Assembly (NCBI GenBank): GCA_022385805.1
Contig: MU277698.1
Span: forward strand, 1-64,000
Length of the DNA stretch: 64,000 nt
From: Pilatotrama ljubarskyi
Lineage: Eukaryota; Basidiomycota; Agaricomycetes; Polyporales; Polyporaceae
Reading direction: 5' to 3'
Part shown: positions 52,101-64,000 of the stretch, in pieces
How positions within the stretch are numbered: position 1 is the first letter of the stretch
Layout: each line of letters begins with the position of its first letter
Position numbers and translations under genes: made by a program
The notes under the pieces: generated by a model
Databases searched by the model: none
Told to the model about the DNA's origin: nothing
The model's input: only the letters and a program-made list of their open reading frames with translations

Positions 52101-54539
52101 CTATGGACCCTCAGCAGACCAGTTCGCCGGTGTCCGAGCTCTAGCTTGGAACAGCGGCATATCCCTGAAGTACTGCACCTTCTTCAACGCCCGTTGCATC
52201 TCTTCTCTCTTCGGAACACGCCTCGCCCCGACCCATTTTGTGATCCACTTCTCCAACAGCTCGTACTGACTCCTCCCGGGGCCACTAAAGCGCTCCATCA
52301 ACGGGCCCTGTAAGCTCACGTCGCCCCAGTACACGAGTGCCGTCGCAAGCGTGTCCGGCGACGGCCGCACGTCCAGGTACTCCATCCACCTCAGCACGAG
52401 CGGAATTTGCCCCGCCCGGTCTTCTTCCGCGAGCAACTGTAGCAGTGCGCGGAACATCACATCGTGGGGCATGATTCCAAAATACGTGCGTCCATCCTCA
52501 TCGGCTGGAAAACCGCCCACGTTCTCTTCGTCGCCATGCCCGACCTCTTTCAGAAATCCACTGTCATCCCTAGCGTGGACGCTGTGGTAGAGGTCCGCCA
52601 CGGGTGAGAGGGCCTGTTCAGCTGCGTTTCGGCGAATAGCACGGACGGGCGGCCTGAGCGTCGCCAAGGCGGGCCAGTTGCCCGCGAGTACCTGCCATGC
52701 CAGACGTAACGCAACGACGCCAGCGCGCTCGCCCCTCCAAAATCCTGTAACCGCATGATGCCGGCCAGGCTCAAGTAGCCGTTCCAAGCCGTCGACCGCC
52801 TGCTCGCGGTCGAGCTTCTGCGGGGCGCGCTCGAGATCCGAAGAGACGACACGATCGGGGAGGAAGCGACGGAGGCCAAAGTCTTGAAGTGCAACTTGGA
52901 GAGTGCCTTCGCACTTGCGTGCGTAGCAGGCGGTCTTCAGGAGGATCGCGAGGGTGATCGAGTTAGGCTCGACGCCGAAGATGCGGGGCATTGTGTCCCA
53001 GATGTAGAAGACCACGTCGGGCCGGCCAATGCGAAGCAAAGAGATCATGAAGCTATTGATCGTCCGTGTCTCGATCAGCGACATTGGACGCCCTTGCCCG
53101 ACAAGATCGTGTTCACGGGAGAGGCCCAACCTTCGCATGAGACGGAATGCCTCGCCGGGTCGCCCGAGCATAGTCATCGCTTCGATGGCGATTGTGAGCT
53201 CCGCAGGATCGAAGGAGTTCTGGTACTGCAACATATCGGACAGGAGTGGCCCAGCTTTCTCGTACTGCTGCCGTCGAATAAGACTTTTGAGAACAATGGA
53301 GATAGCGAACAGTGTTCGGGAAGAGCTCCGGAAGACTGAGCGAGCCTGCTCCAAGAGATCAAGCAGCTCGTCCGTATCGGTACTGGCATCCTGTGCAGCG
53401 GCGGATAGCATGCGCAACCAGATGTCGGAGGAGCTGCTCTTCGCTTTCCGGAGGTTCAACACGAGCGGCAGTCCACCTCGCTGAGTACTATCCGTGGGTG
53501 AATCTTGCTGGCCTCGACCCGTAGCGTTTACCAGATACCGGAGATAGAAGTTGGCCTTCTTTGTGTCCCGGAATCCTTTCAAGTAGTCGTCAAGGGTTCG
53601 AGACTGGAACCGGACGGTGGAAATGTACGACGGCACCTGCCCGAAGAATTCTCCGTGGCGAATCCTGCGCCAATGGCGTGCGGCCTGTTTTCTGCGGCCA
53701 TCCTCCCCGTAGATTCTGACGAAGGCGCGCAAGTGGGACAAATTGGGTGCAAAGTCCAAAGCCTTCATATGTGATTCAACCATACGGGCAACAGCGCTGG
53801 AGGCAGCAGGATTGTCGAGGAGAGCACCGTAGGTCCGGGTTCCGAGGGCCATTTTCTCGTGTATTGCAAGACGAAGGAGCATGCCGATCATATTCTGCAC
53901 CTCTTGATGTGGTTCCGCTTGAGCGAGCACACGAAGGAGGAGAGAGAGCTGATACGCCTGGAGATCTTTGTGGGATCTGGCGAAGCGCAGTAGAACGCTA
54001 CGCAGGGGGGCGTACATGCGCAATTTGACGAGCCAGGAGGCAGCTAGGGTGAGTGCAAGAGCGGCGAACTCTGGAGATGGGAAGAGAGGATGGGCCATGA
54101 CGAGGCGGTGAACCACAAAGGCTTCCAACGGGGATGTGGGCCGCTTGCAGAGGAGAGTGAGCAATACCCAAGTCGGCAGGGCACCCCGATCCCCGTTAGA
54201 CTCTGAGGACTGGGAGGTAGCACGCCTGGAAGCGAGGATATCTTGAACACGGTCGAGCGCGGCTTCCAAAGTGGAAGCGCTGACGACGGGCTCCCATGTT
54301 TCGTACACGTCTTGCGAGACGTCAGGGTAGCGGACCCTGCTGGTGGGCGGAAGAGGCCCCAGCGGGTCCTGTGATACGCGAACTAGGGCAAGGGAGGGAT
54401 GGGAGCAGTACGCGGTGTAGGCGGCGAGCAGCGTGCGCGCATTCTCCGGCGAGGCTGCACGGTTAGGAGACTTGATCGCATAGTGACGAGCTGCGAGACG
54501 GGGGAGCTTGGGTTGTGTACGGAGCACGCTCCGCAACAT
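52101..54539 (-). CDS. Mitochondrial pentatricopeptide-repeat-like protein
   Basis: Single-exon 812-residue protein. The N-terminus MLRSVLRTQPKLPRLAARHY is Arg-rich and free of acidic residues, a good mitochondrial presequence. The rest is helical with PPR-like spacing (for example MLGRPGEAFRLMRRLGLS, INSFMISLLRIGRPDVVFYI, SITLAILLKTACYARKCEGT). PPR proteins bind organellar RNA in maturation or translation, but no precise orthologue is recognised. It is intronless, unlike its neighbours. It is divergent from the SR-protein gene, with about 450 bp between the ATGs. Confidence 0.7.
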   Translation of the reverse strand: MLRSVLRTQPKLPRLAARHYAIKSPNRAASPENARTLLAAYTAYCSHPSLALVRVSQDPLGPLPPTSRVRYPDVSQDVYETWEPVVSASTLEAALDRVQDILASRRATSQSSESNGDRGALPTWVLLTLLCKRPTSPLEAFVVHRLVMAHPLFPSPEFAALALTLAASWLVKLRMYAPLRSVLLRFARSHKDLQAYQLSLLLRVLAQAEPHQEVQNMIGMLLRLAIHEKMALGTRTYGALLDNPAASSAVARMVESHMKALDFAPNLSHLRAFVRIYGEDGRRKQAARHWRRIRHGEFFGQVPSYISTVRFQSRTLDDYLKGFRDTKKANFYLRYLVNATGRGQQDSPTDSTQRGGLPLVLNLRKAKSSSSDIWLRMLSAAAQDASTDTDELLDLLEQARSVFRSSSRTLFAISIVLKSLIRRQQYEKAGPLLSDMLQYQNSFDPAELTIAIEAMTMLGRPGEAFRLMRRLGLSREHDLVGQGRPMSLIETRTINSFMISLLRIGRPDVVFYIWDTMPRIFGVEPNSITLAILLKTACYARKCEGTLQVALQDFGLRRFLPDRVVSSDLERAPQKLDREQAVDGLERLLEPGRHHAVTGFWRGERAGVVALRLAWQVLAGNWPALATLRPPVRAIRRNAAEQALSPVADLYHSVHARDDSGFLKEVGHGDEENVGGFPADEDGRTYFGIMPHDVMFRALLQLLAEEDRAGQIPLVLRWMEYLDVRPSPDTLATALVYWGDVSLQGPLMERFSGPGRSQYELLEKWITKWVGARRVPKREEMQRALKKVQYFRDMPLFQARARTPANWSAEGP

Positions 54540-54991
54540 CCACCTGCTCGACGGCGGGCACAGCGGCGGTCAGTGTACGCGCGCGGCGGTAAGTGCTGCC
54601 CACACGCACCAGTCGCGGGGCGCTGTCAGCACGCGTTGAGTGAGACGCGTCTGTCTTCCGTCGGGGTAACTTGGCACTACACAAGCTCGTATATGGCGGT
54701 TGCTCACAAACAGCTCGGCGGACGTGCTGGACAGTGCCGACGTCGTCCCGCACAACTTGGCCGACGTGAGCGCTTCAGCCACTGCAGCGTGACCCGTTTT
54801 GGGCGGATCTCGAACATTCGCGGCGGAGTGTGAAGCGGGGATCAAACGCCCACAAACGGCGGCGGCGGGCGGGATTGTTGGACTTGGCCACGTCCACGAC
54901 GACCTCGGTCCTCGCTCAGACGGTCTTGACTGAACCTCTCGCGCACAGCGTCCAGCACACAGTGCACAGCGGTGACGACTGACCTTCCATC
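54540..54991. promoter_or_regulatory. Divergent intergenic region
   Basis: Separates the PPR-like gene (minus) and SR-protein gene (plus). GC-rich, no TATA box. Long open frames on both strands here are compositional. Confidence 0.45.
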
Positions 54992-56074
54992 ATGCCTCGC
55001 ATCCTCTTCGTCAGCGGGTTCCATCCCTCGACTCGCGCCAAGGACCTCGCTTATGAGTTCGAACGGTGAGGACCTCTTTGCTCTTTGTCTATTGGCCTCG
55101 CCTTTGCTCAACATATCTGACCTGGCACTAGGTACGGCCCCCTCGTGCGTTGCGATGTTCCTGCACCTCGTAACCCCCACGCCAACTCCAATCCGTAAGT
55201 GTCTCTCTTTCGCCGCTTCAACCCCTTTTGTTGCTCTAGTCGAGTCGCCTCGCCTCGATCGAAATCGGTAACTCTCAACGCCTTCAATACCGCGTCGCCC
55301 GCGAGTCGCTTTTCCGCTGTCGTTGTCGCCGTCGTCGAGCCACACGTCGAGTCGAGTCGCTTTCGATCCGGACCCGCGGACAGACCCGAGTGCCTCTCGC
55401 CGAGAGCAAACACGCGTTTACGATTCGATTCGATTCCATCGAGTTCCGCCGAGAACATCCGTCGCTCAACGCCTCCCTCTTTCGCCTGCGCAGTTACGCC
55501 TTCGTCGAGTTCCGCTCCCAGCGCGATGCCGAGGATGCCTACTACGACATGTACGTCATCAGTTCGCATTTTGGACCCGGGATATCTGTTCTCATCACTC
55601 CTCTATCTCAGGCACGGCCGGACGTTCGAAGGTGCACGATTGAGCATTCAGGTAAGCAGCGGCAGCGTATGCTGAGCTTTCAGGCCGCATCGCTCACAAA
55701 ATTCCTCATTACAGTGGGCCAAGAATCCGCCTTCCTCGGTTTGGCGTTACGACCGCCGCTCTCCCCCTCCTCGTCGGGATCGTGATCGTTCCCGCAGCCC
55801 TCGTCGCCGCAGTGACCGGGACCGTGGCTACGACCGTGACCGTGAGCGGGACCGGGACCGGGATGACAGGGACAAGGACAGGGATGATAGGAGACGCCGG
55901 AGCAGGAGCCCTGAGCGCCGGAGGAGCCCCGAGCGCAGGCGGAGCCCGACTCCTGAGAGGCGCAAGGAGGACAGGGCGAGGACGCCTCCGCCGCTCGAGG
56001 AGGGAAACAAGGAGGAAGACCGTGAGCGTGAACGCGAGCGCGACAGGGCGCAGACTCCTCCGCGCGACTACTAA
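54992..56074 (+). CDS. SR-type splicing factor with one RRM
   Basis: RNA-binding protein of the serine/arginine-rich splicing class. Exons 54992-55065, 55132-55194, 55494-55550, 55612-55651 and 55715-56074 (TAA). The RRM spans exons 1-4: RNP2 is ILFVSGF near residue 4, RNP1 is degenerate (YAFVEF), and the domain ends GARLSIQWAK. The C-terminus is an RD/RS-like tail, with many Arg-Asp dipeptides then RRSRSPERRRSPERRRSPTP. Intron 2 is 299 bp, several times longer than any other in the window, a possible place for regulated splicing, which is common in SR genes. Confidence 0.85.
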
Positions 56075-56396
56075 GCGTCGTCTCTCCCTCTGCCTCCGTC
56101 GTGAAAGGTTCGAATGCTGCTCTGCGGCCGCGATACGAGTTCCAGTATCAGTAGTACTGTTAGCACCCTCGACATGTAATTCGGACAGTGTTCGTATGCA
56201 AACAAATCATTGACCTGATCTGCGCAATCGTGTGTGCGTGTGCGTGTGCGTGTGCGTGAGCGTCCTGGTGGCCTGCACGTGCACTCTGCCTGCCGCAGCC
56301 ACCGTCTACATCTGCTCGAGCACTGAGCACCAGACCCGCTCATTCCTCTCGTTCTTTTCCTCTTTCTTCCCCCGTCTGACTCCCTTGATTCTGACG

Positions 56397-58260
56397 ATGG
56401 AGGGACCACAGGCCGAGAGGGCACCCACAGTCAACGACCTACGCGTACGTACTATCGCTGAGGCAGTAAACCCAGCTTGTTCAACGCATTTCTTACAGGT
56501 CAAGCTCTGCTACATCTGCCGAGAGGAGGAAATCTTTGACAGTAGGTTCCGAACGGGATGCTAAACGCTGTTCTAGCTGCAAAATCGCTCACTATATGTT
56601 GCAGACCCAGAAGACCCCCCGCGTGCGTGGACCCACCCCTGCTCATGCACGCTCGTCGCGCACGAGTCCTGTCTCCTGCAGTGGGTCAAGTCTGCCCAAC
56701 AAGACCCCAATCGTGTCCAGAATGCGCTCAAGTGTCCGCAATGCGGCGCCCAGTACGAGCTGGAAAGTGACAACCCGCTGCTCCTCCGCGTCCTCAACGC
56801 CATAAACGGCTTGCTCTCCACGGCTGGCAAGGTCGCGACAGTGGCTGGTTGTTTGGCCGTGGTCGGTTCGTTTGGACTCAGTGCGTCCCTTCGCTCTATC
56901 CTTGCGTCAGCGAGTATCGAATCATCATAGCCGTCTGTGTCATATCCACGTCCTATGGCGCATTCGCCGTCAAGGAGTTCCTGGGCGAGGAGATGTACGC
57001 TGCTTAACCCCTCCTTTGCCCGACCTGCTGAGTCTCACTGCAACGCAGGTTCAACCTCTTGCTCACGGACGATCCCAGCAAGTGGCCTTGGCACGCCTTC
57101 ATTCACCTCCCCGTCATTCCTTTCTCCCTCATCCTCTCCCGGATCCGCCTCTTCGACACCTTCCCACTTGTTCCGCTCCTCCTGACATGGGCCACCACAC
57201 CTCCAATTCGCACTGCCTCTACCTCTTTCGGTGGCCTCTGGGCTCTCACTGGCAAAGCCGGCACCGGTGCGCAGGCCGCCTTCTACCCTGCGCTGAATTG
57301 GCCGCCGACCCCGTTCATGGCGATGGTCCTCTTCCCCTTGATTCGCTCCTTCTATCGTCGTGCCTTTGACCGGCTCAGCAAGCTGGTCTTGGGCAGCGCC
57401 AACGTGGGCGACGCCGGCCTCGGCCGCATCCGCCGTGTTATCTGGGCCCTCCACGACGATGGCCCGGCGCATCTGCGTGTACGCGTCGGTGCAAACATCG
57501 AACGTCCCCAACCTGAAGGGCAAGCGCTAATGCGCCGCCCCGGCGACGGCAATGCGAACGGTGCAGGACGGAATGCTAACGCTAATGCTGCCGCTGCCGC
57601 CGCCGCCGCCGAGGGTGCGGACGCACCAGAAAATCCTGCTGAGGAGGCCGAGCGCACGCTGCACGTCACCACCGCCTCACTCGGCCGCTTCGTCGGCGGG
57701 GCACTCCTCATACCCACCATCTCGAACCGAATGGGCAGGCTCCTCTTCCGACTATCCAAGCACTCTACGCTCCTGCGCGCCTTTCTCGCTATCCGTGACC
57801 GCCCCGCCGCACCCCTCCCCGCACGCATCCAGCTCTTTGACCGGCCACCGGACAGCCACGCTGGGCTTTTCCGGCAGATCGGAAGCGGGCTCGCCGCAGG
57901 CATCCACATCATGTGCGGTGGCACGCCGACCTGGAACCAGCACGATCCCGTCTGGTGGCGGAACGCGGTTGGTCTCGGCATCTTCGTCTTCGTAAGCCTT
58001 CCCTCTCGTCCGCGTCGTGGCAGTATAGCTGACATCACTGGAAATGTATGCAGGCAAAGGATTGCATCTGGCTGCTGCATCTCTGGCTGACGAAGCGGGA
58101 GCTCGAGTCGCGTAGAGTGAAGAGCCGTTCCTTTGCCGGCGTCGACATCCGAGAGCTCGACCTCATCCAACGTGGCTCCGACACGCAGGTCCAGCCGGCG
58201 CATGCTCAGGTCGAGGCCCAGGAAATCCAGTCGCCCACCCAAGCTCATCAGCTCATGTAG
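56397..58260 (+). CDS. RING-CH (MARCH-type) membrane E3 ubiquitin ligase
   Basis: Exons 56397-56444, 56499-56541, 56605-56880, 56931-56994, 57049-57991 and 58054-58260. The N-terminal RING-CH domain (residues about 17-80) has the C4HC3 pattern: CYIC, HPCSC, AHESCLLQW and CPQC. Hydrophobic segments follow (VATVAGCLAVVGSFG and VCVISTSYGAFAV; FIHLPVIPFSLIL; LVPLLLTWATT; a later GLGIFVF...IWLLHLW region), so it is a multi-pass membrane protein. A poly-Ala/Asn linker lies near residue 305. MARCH-type ligases ubiquitinate membrane proteins; the organelle cannot be told from sequence, although the layout resembles MARCH5-like proteins. Convergent with eIF2 gamma. Confidence 0.8.
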
Positions 58261-58495
58261 CGCTGATTTGTCTCTATAACGCCGTATCCCAGCTCTATCC
58301 GCATGTATCCAGTTCGCTATTTCTTGGTATCATCGCCGTCGTCGAAACTAGTATGTGGAGCGCAGACCGTAGGAGGTCATGGAGTGGATCGATACAGCCG
58401 CACAAGCTGCGACGGAGATGATATAGGACATGCCTCTAATGCTACAGATCACTGCGACTTGAATGTACACCAACGAGAGTCTACAACACCGAGGT

Positions 58496-60304
58496 CTAGT
58501 CCACCTCCAGCACCGTCCCGCGCTGTACACTGCCCCATCCTAGACGTTTGCTTTGAGTCAACCGCACACCGAGATGCCACCAAGGCGAGATACTCACCGA
58601 CAAGCCGCCAGTGCTTCTCGATACGTCTTGACAGCGCGACCTTCTCGCCGACCTCCGTACACGCGGGAGACGTGAGCTGGATCTTGGCGAGATCGCCCTT
58701 TACGCTGAGCACACGGCCACCGGTCGACGTCGAGCCGATGTTGATGAGCAGCAGCTCGTTCTTGGTGAGCTTCGTCACCTTGGTTTGCTTCTTGTCCTCC
58801 GTCTTCACGCCAAGGAGTCGACGGAGCAAGAACAAACTGATCTCGAGTTCTATGACACGCCGTATTAGTACAAAGCTTCGCGAACAATGTGAAGCTACAA
58901 AACGCACCGGTGAAGATCTTGGGCAGCTTACCCACTGCACCAAGCACCTGACCGACGAGACGATCCGCGCGGCACAGCGTCGGGTCAATACGCGTACCGA
59001 CACCGATCAGTCCACCAGGGACAGCGAACTGCAAGTGGTTGCTCTCCGCGTGAAGAGACACGATGCGCGAGAAGATAGGCTTGCAGCGGTTACGACCCTG
59101 CGCGTCCTTCGTGACAATACCCGGACGGATCTCGACCTCCTGGCCGAGACGAAGGACACCGGTGAGAATCGAGCCACCAGCGACACCGCCCTTCAGCTCG
59201 TCGACCTCTGCGCCGGGCTTGTTGACGTCGAAGGAACGGATGACGATCAGGCGGGGGTCCGCGGTGAAATCGCGCACGGGGATCGGGATGCGCTTCACGA
59301 TGTACTCGTTCACCGCGTCGATGTTGTACTTCAGCTGCGCCGAAATGGGCACAATCGGCGATGACTCCGCGACGGTGCCTGCAGAGAGCGCTGAGTCGTA
59401 GGCGCCGCGGAACAGATCGACTCACGTACCCTTCACGAACGCAACGATGCTCTTATGGTGCTCGAGCGCCTGCTCTTCCTTGATCAAATCGACCTTGTTC
59501 TGCAGAATGATGATGTTCTCGAGCTTCATGATCTCCACCGCGGCCAAGTGCTCGGACGTCTGCGGTTGGGGACACGTCTCGTTGCCCGCGATCAGGAGCA
59601 GCGCGGCGTCCATGACCGCGGCACCGTTCAGCATCGTAGCCATGAGAATGTCGTGACCAGGGCAGTCGACGAAGGAGACGTGGCGGACAAGTTTCATGCG
59701 CGAGTTGCAGCCCGGCCGCTCACACGGCGGGTTGTCCTCCTTGTCGGAGCGGTAGGAGCGATAGCATCCCGGCCGAGGGCACGCCTCGTTTTCACACTTG
59801 TAAATCTGTACGCATGCAAGAAGGCGCGTTTGCGGGGGACAGAAGACGCATATGACTAGGTGAAAAAGGGTTCAGCAGGAGAAAGGGAGAGGGCGAGCGC
59901 ACCTTCGCGTTCGCATAACCGAGCTTGATGGTGATGTTCCGCACGAGCTCGTTCTTGAAGCGGACCGTCATGACTCCCGAGATGGCTTTCACCACCGTCG
60001 ATTTTCCGTGGGCGACATGGCCGATCGTACCTGCCCACGACCCCGCACATCTCAGCAACTCCCCGCACCCGGCTTAGCCACAGGACGTACCCAAGTTGAT
60101 CGTCGCCTACAAACATCTAATCTCAGTATGCACAGAACACCGTCTACACTTCGCTCGCGGACGCACCTGTTTCGAGATGACCTCTGGCGATAGCGGGGTG
60201 AGTTTTGAAGGGTCAATGTCGACCTTGACGATCGGCTCTACGTCGCTCTCCTCCTCGCTATCGCTCTCGTCGTGGGTCTTTTTGCGCGTCTCGTCGCCAG
60301 GCAT
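58496..60304 (-). CDS. GCD11: Translation initiation factor eIF2 subunit gamma
   Basis: GTPase subunit of eIF2, which carries initiator Met-tRNA to the ribosome. Seven exons (minus): 60167-60304, 60091-60106, 59903-60030, 59430-59805, 58908-59378, 58598-58849, 58496-58539. Motifs: G1 HVAHGKST, zinc-ribbon cysteines in exon 4 ([13 protein letters not shown] and PPCERPGCN), G3 DCPGH, G4 NKVDLI, then domain II/III text ([23 protein letters not shown]). The C-terminus is [13 protein letters not shown]. The second exon is only 16 nt. The acidic N-terminus ([13 protein letters not shown]) is common in fungal orthologues. Same strand as GAPDH, 440 bp downstream of it. Confidence 0.95.
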
Positions 60305-60747
60305 GTTGTTCGTAGATATTTCTGAGGTTGTGAGAGCGGTAGGGGAGGGGGAAGTTGCTTTGAGGTGAAGGGAGGGGAGGATGAGCGATATAATCTGACT
60401 CTGGCCGACTTTGCCCAATTTCTGGCCACGCGCCGCAGAGCCGATCTGTGACATCCTGTCACACGGTCCGTCGTGACGCCCTCGGGCGCTTCTGTGCTCC
60501 CTCCAGGCTCCCACCGCCGTCCTAAGCTCGTTCGCCAGAACTTTCAGCACACACAGACAGAACAAATGCTGATTACAAGTTGGCGCTGCACACAAGGGAC
60601 GATTCGAGACACGAGACACATCTATTGCTATTTTATGATTACATCGTCTCGCTACACGCACGCAGCGGAAGACAGGTTACATGTACACGTTCCACAGAGC
60701 GTCCTAAAAACGAACTATGACTTCTGCTGCTGTTCCTGCGCACCCCC
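60305..60747. promoter_or_regulatory. eIF2 gamma promoter / GAPDH 3' region
   Basis: 443 bp between the GAPDH stop and the eIF2 gamma ATG, both on the minus strand. No TATA box is seen; a pyrimidine-rich leader lies before the ATG. Confidence 0.45.
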
Positions 60748-62118
<1,371 letters not shown>

Positions 62119-62180
62119 GGTGATGGTATGGGATGCAGAGGATGAGGAGAAGGATGGGGAGGGTTGGGGCGGCGGAGGTG

Positions 62181-62188
62181 TTTATATA
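62181..62188 (-). promoter_or_regulatory. TATA box of GAPDH
   Basis: TATATAAA on the minus strand, 63 bp before the ATG. Confidence 0.7.
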
Positions 62189-63738
62189 CGCTGGGCGATG
62201 GTTATCTCAGATGGATCGGACGCAGACGGGCGCTTGCGCGTCATTCCACCTCGCATTCCCCTTTTCCCTTTTCGGGCGTGCCTCCGGCTCGACGAGCTCG
62301 ACGCGGCTCTCCGCTGCATTCCAACACTCGCCCGAACTTGCTCTGCTGATGCTCGCGAAGGGCGAGCAGCGGCCGAGCGCAGCTGCTGAGCAACACCAGC
62401 GACGACGATGAAACGTGCGCGGGATGACTCGAGGGAGGTGGTCCGACAAATGCGCGCGTCGGATTGGATGTCCTCATCGTCTGCCACCCGTGTCGACCAT
62501 CCGCTGCCAGGCCTAGGGACACCACCCCAGAGCAATATGTATTATTTTCTCCCCTACGACGATCAATCGATACCGCAGAGGCTGTCTCTTCCTCGCAGAA
62601 CTTCCTCGTCCCGGTCTCCGACTTCTGCGGTCTGGATGCGACGCGACGCGACGCGTCCAAACGGCCCATCACTGCCTCTCCAGCGTTAACTCCTCCTCCG
62701 CGCGACTCTGCCCCTGCTCTGTCAGACATTTGTCACTCTTTCTCTTTCGTCAGCTTGCCGTTGGACTGGCTCAAACGGCACCAAGATCCGCGCAGTCTTG
62801 CGTACACTCGAAGTGAGGGTGCGTCGGATCCGACGTCATACATCCGTGCTGTGCCCGCGCCTAACTGTTGCTCGTACTTTCCTTCTGCTAGGGCGCTTGC
62901 ATCGGACTCGCTCACACGTCCAGTGCGCCCTCGGCCGCTCGCGCTAGGCTTGATCCTGTCTATCCTCGGCTGGTCAACCTCGACTATTACTGTACGTGCG
63001 GTTTCCTATCTCCACGTAGCCTGGCCAAGTCCGCAAGGCCTCAACATCCAACCCTCGTGCATATGTTCCTGAGCTTCGCTCCTCCCAGTCATCTCACTAG
63101 ACTAGCCCAGGCTCAATGGATGCATCCGCCCTTCGAAGAGAGCATGCCACATGAGCTGTGAACTGCGCAGGGAAGGAGGCAAGCAATACAGCAGTTTCCC
63201 AGTGGGACCCACTTCACGAGCACGGCGTCCATCCTGCACCCGCCTCAGGGCTCAGGCCTACGCAGACGTTGCAGTCTATCGTCACTCCCCCCCTCATAGA
63301 GCACATCCGAGCGTCTGTCTAGGGGAGACTCTCGCACTGGCTTCCAGAGACACGGCTCCCGAGCTGCATCTACTGTACTTACAAAGTATACGGTACGATA
63401 TGCCGCGGGTCTGGCTGGCCTGTGACTCATAGCAAGCCTTGAGCAAGCCTCGCGCAATTTGTCAGGATAATCGCAACCTGAAGATTAGCTATTGCAGTAA
63501 CAGCGTCTCGTCTCGATGTCCCTGCCCGACAAGTAAGTTGCTGTCCATGAAGCGTGCAGAAGTCGCATTTGCACCGAGAACAAGTTGGTATCCACATGCA
63601 CATTCGCACCATGCACCCAGAGAAACAACAGGAGAACGCAAGCAGAGAAATCGCAGAAACACAACAGACGAATCAGTCGAGATACCTCTACAGCACCAGT
63701 ATGACACACAGTATCCGCTCCCTCTCCTCTCTACACTG
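62189..63738. other. Intergenic region upstream of GAPDH
   Basis: About 1.5 kb without a supportable gene. The 202-codon frame at 62464-63072 has no start context, domain or intron logic. It probably holds the GAPDH upstream control region and the 3' untranslated end of the next gene. Confidence 0.4.
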
Positions 63739-64000
63739 CTACTTCTTATCAGCGTACAGCATCAGCGCCCGCTCGAGCGTGTCCGCGTCCAGCCCCCGCA
63801 GCTTCAGCACCTTCTGGTAGATCTTCTTGTCCAGCGGGTACTGCACCTTCGACGCCAGGTGCTGCCCCGCCACCAGCGACTTCACCACCCCGCTAATCAG
63901 CCGCTGCTTGTGCACGTTGATCAGCGGCTCCAGCTGCATCGACGGCGGCAGCGGCGCAAGCGTCGCGAACACCTCCGGGTGCGCCGGCGCCTCGAACGAG
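63739..64000 (-). CDS. 3' end of an unrecognised gene (runs off the window)
   Basis: Last 86 codons, open to the window edge, stop TAA 63739-63741. Strongly biased to G- and C-ending codons, as in well expressed genes. The text is helical: MQLEPLINVHKQRLISGVVK, then SLVAGQHLASKVQYPLDKKI and a C-terminal LRGLDADTLERALMLYADKK. I do not recognise the family from this fragment. Confidence 0.7.
   Translation of the reverse strand, partial: SFEAPAHPEVFATLAPLPPSMQLEPLINVHKQRLISGVVKSLVAGQHLASKVQYPLDKKIYQKVLKLRGLDADTLERALMLYADKK

Noticed and set aside
54842..55569. Overlapping minus-strand frames opposite the SR-protein gene
   Set aside because: They cover the 299-bp intron and RRM exons of the plus-strand gene; compositional shadows.
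62464..63072. 202-codon plus-strand frame upstream of GAPDH
   Set aside because: No recognisable motif, poor start context, Ser/Arg/Pro composition of random GC-rich DNA.

Overview
This is nuclear DNA from a filamentous basidiomycete, most likely an Agaricomycete. The genes have many short introns (about 45-120 bp; one is 299 bp) with GTRNGT donors and CTRAY branch sites. The proteins and retroelement families (Ty3/Gypsy with a VPYIDDVP-type reverse transcriptase, Tad-like LINE, DDE transposase with a WHDES motif) are those common in mushroom-forming fungi. This assignment is inference from sequence style; no marker gene was searched.

About 1-47.7 kb is a nested mobile-element cluster. From the left: an AT-rich ~170-bp satellite; a TA-flanked TIR transposon (464-15594) with a broken DDE transposase; inside it a 12-kb Ty3/Gypsy element on the minus strand (3339-15434, gypsy-1); more satellite; a decayed LINE on the minus strand (16280-23031); the same satellite inverted; two nested solo LTRs (24471-25654); a promoter-like stretch with canonical heat-shock elements; a foldback element; a three-copy MITE family; an old chromodomain Ty3/Gypsy element on the plus strand (28592-42216, gypsy-2) split by a MITE and by a young Ty1/Copia element (31728-38284), which is itself split by a gypsy-1 solo LTR; and a Tc1-like DD34E transposon (42817-46269) that lies inside a solo LTR and carries two further insertions in its transposase.

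The most unusual observation is that both Ty3/Gypsy elements, from different lineages, carry genes antisense to gag-pol between the end of pol and the 3' LTR, and in each an intron-containing antisense gene encodes a six-cysteine cluster of the fungal Zn(II)2Cys6 type. Gypsy-1 has three antisense genes (two tandem paralogues and the Zn-cluster gene, two of them with their own TATA boxes); gypsy-2 has one.

From 47.9 kb to the end is ordinary, compact gene space: a basic low-complexity nuclear-type protein, the complex I LYR subunit NDUFA6, a PDAP1/PP28 phosphoprotein, a large mitochondrial PPR-like protein, an SR-type splicing factor, a RING-CH membrane E3 ligase, translation factor eIF2 gamma, GAPDH (with a 5-nt micro-exon), and the 3' end of an unrecognised gene. 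These are housekeeping genes, not a pathway cluster; several pairs are divergent or convergent with 100-450 bp between them.
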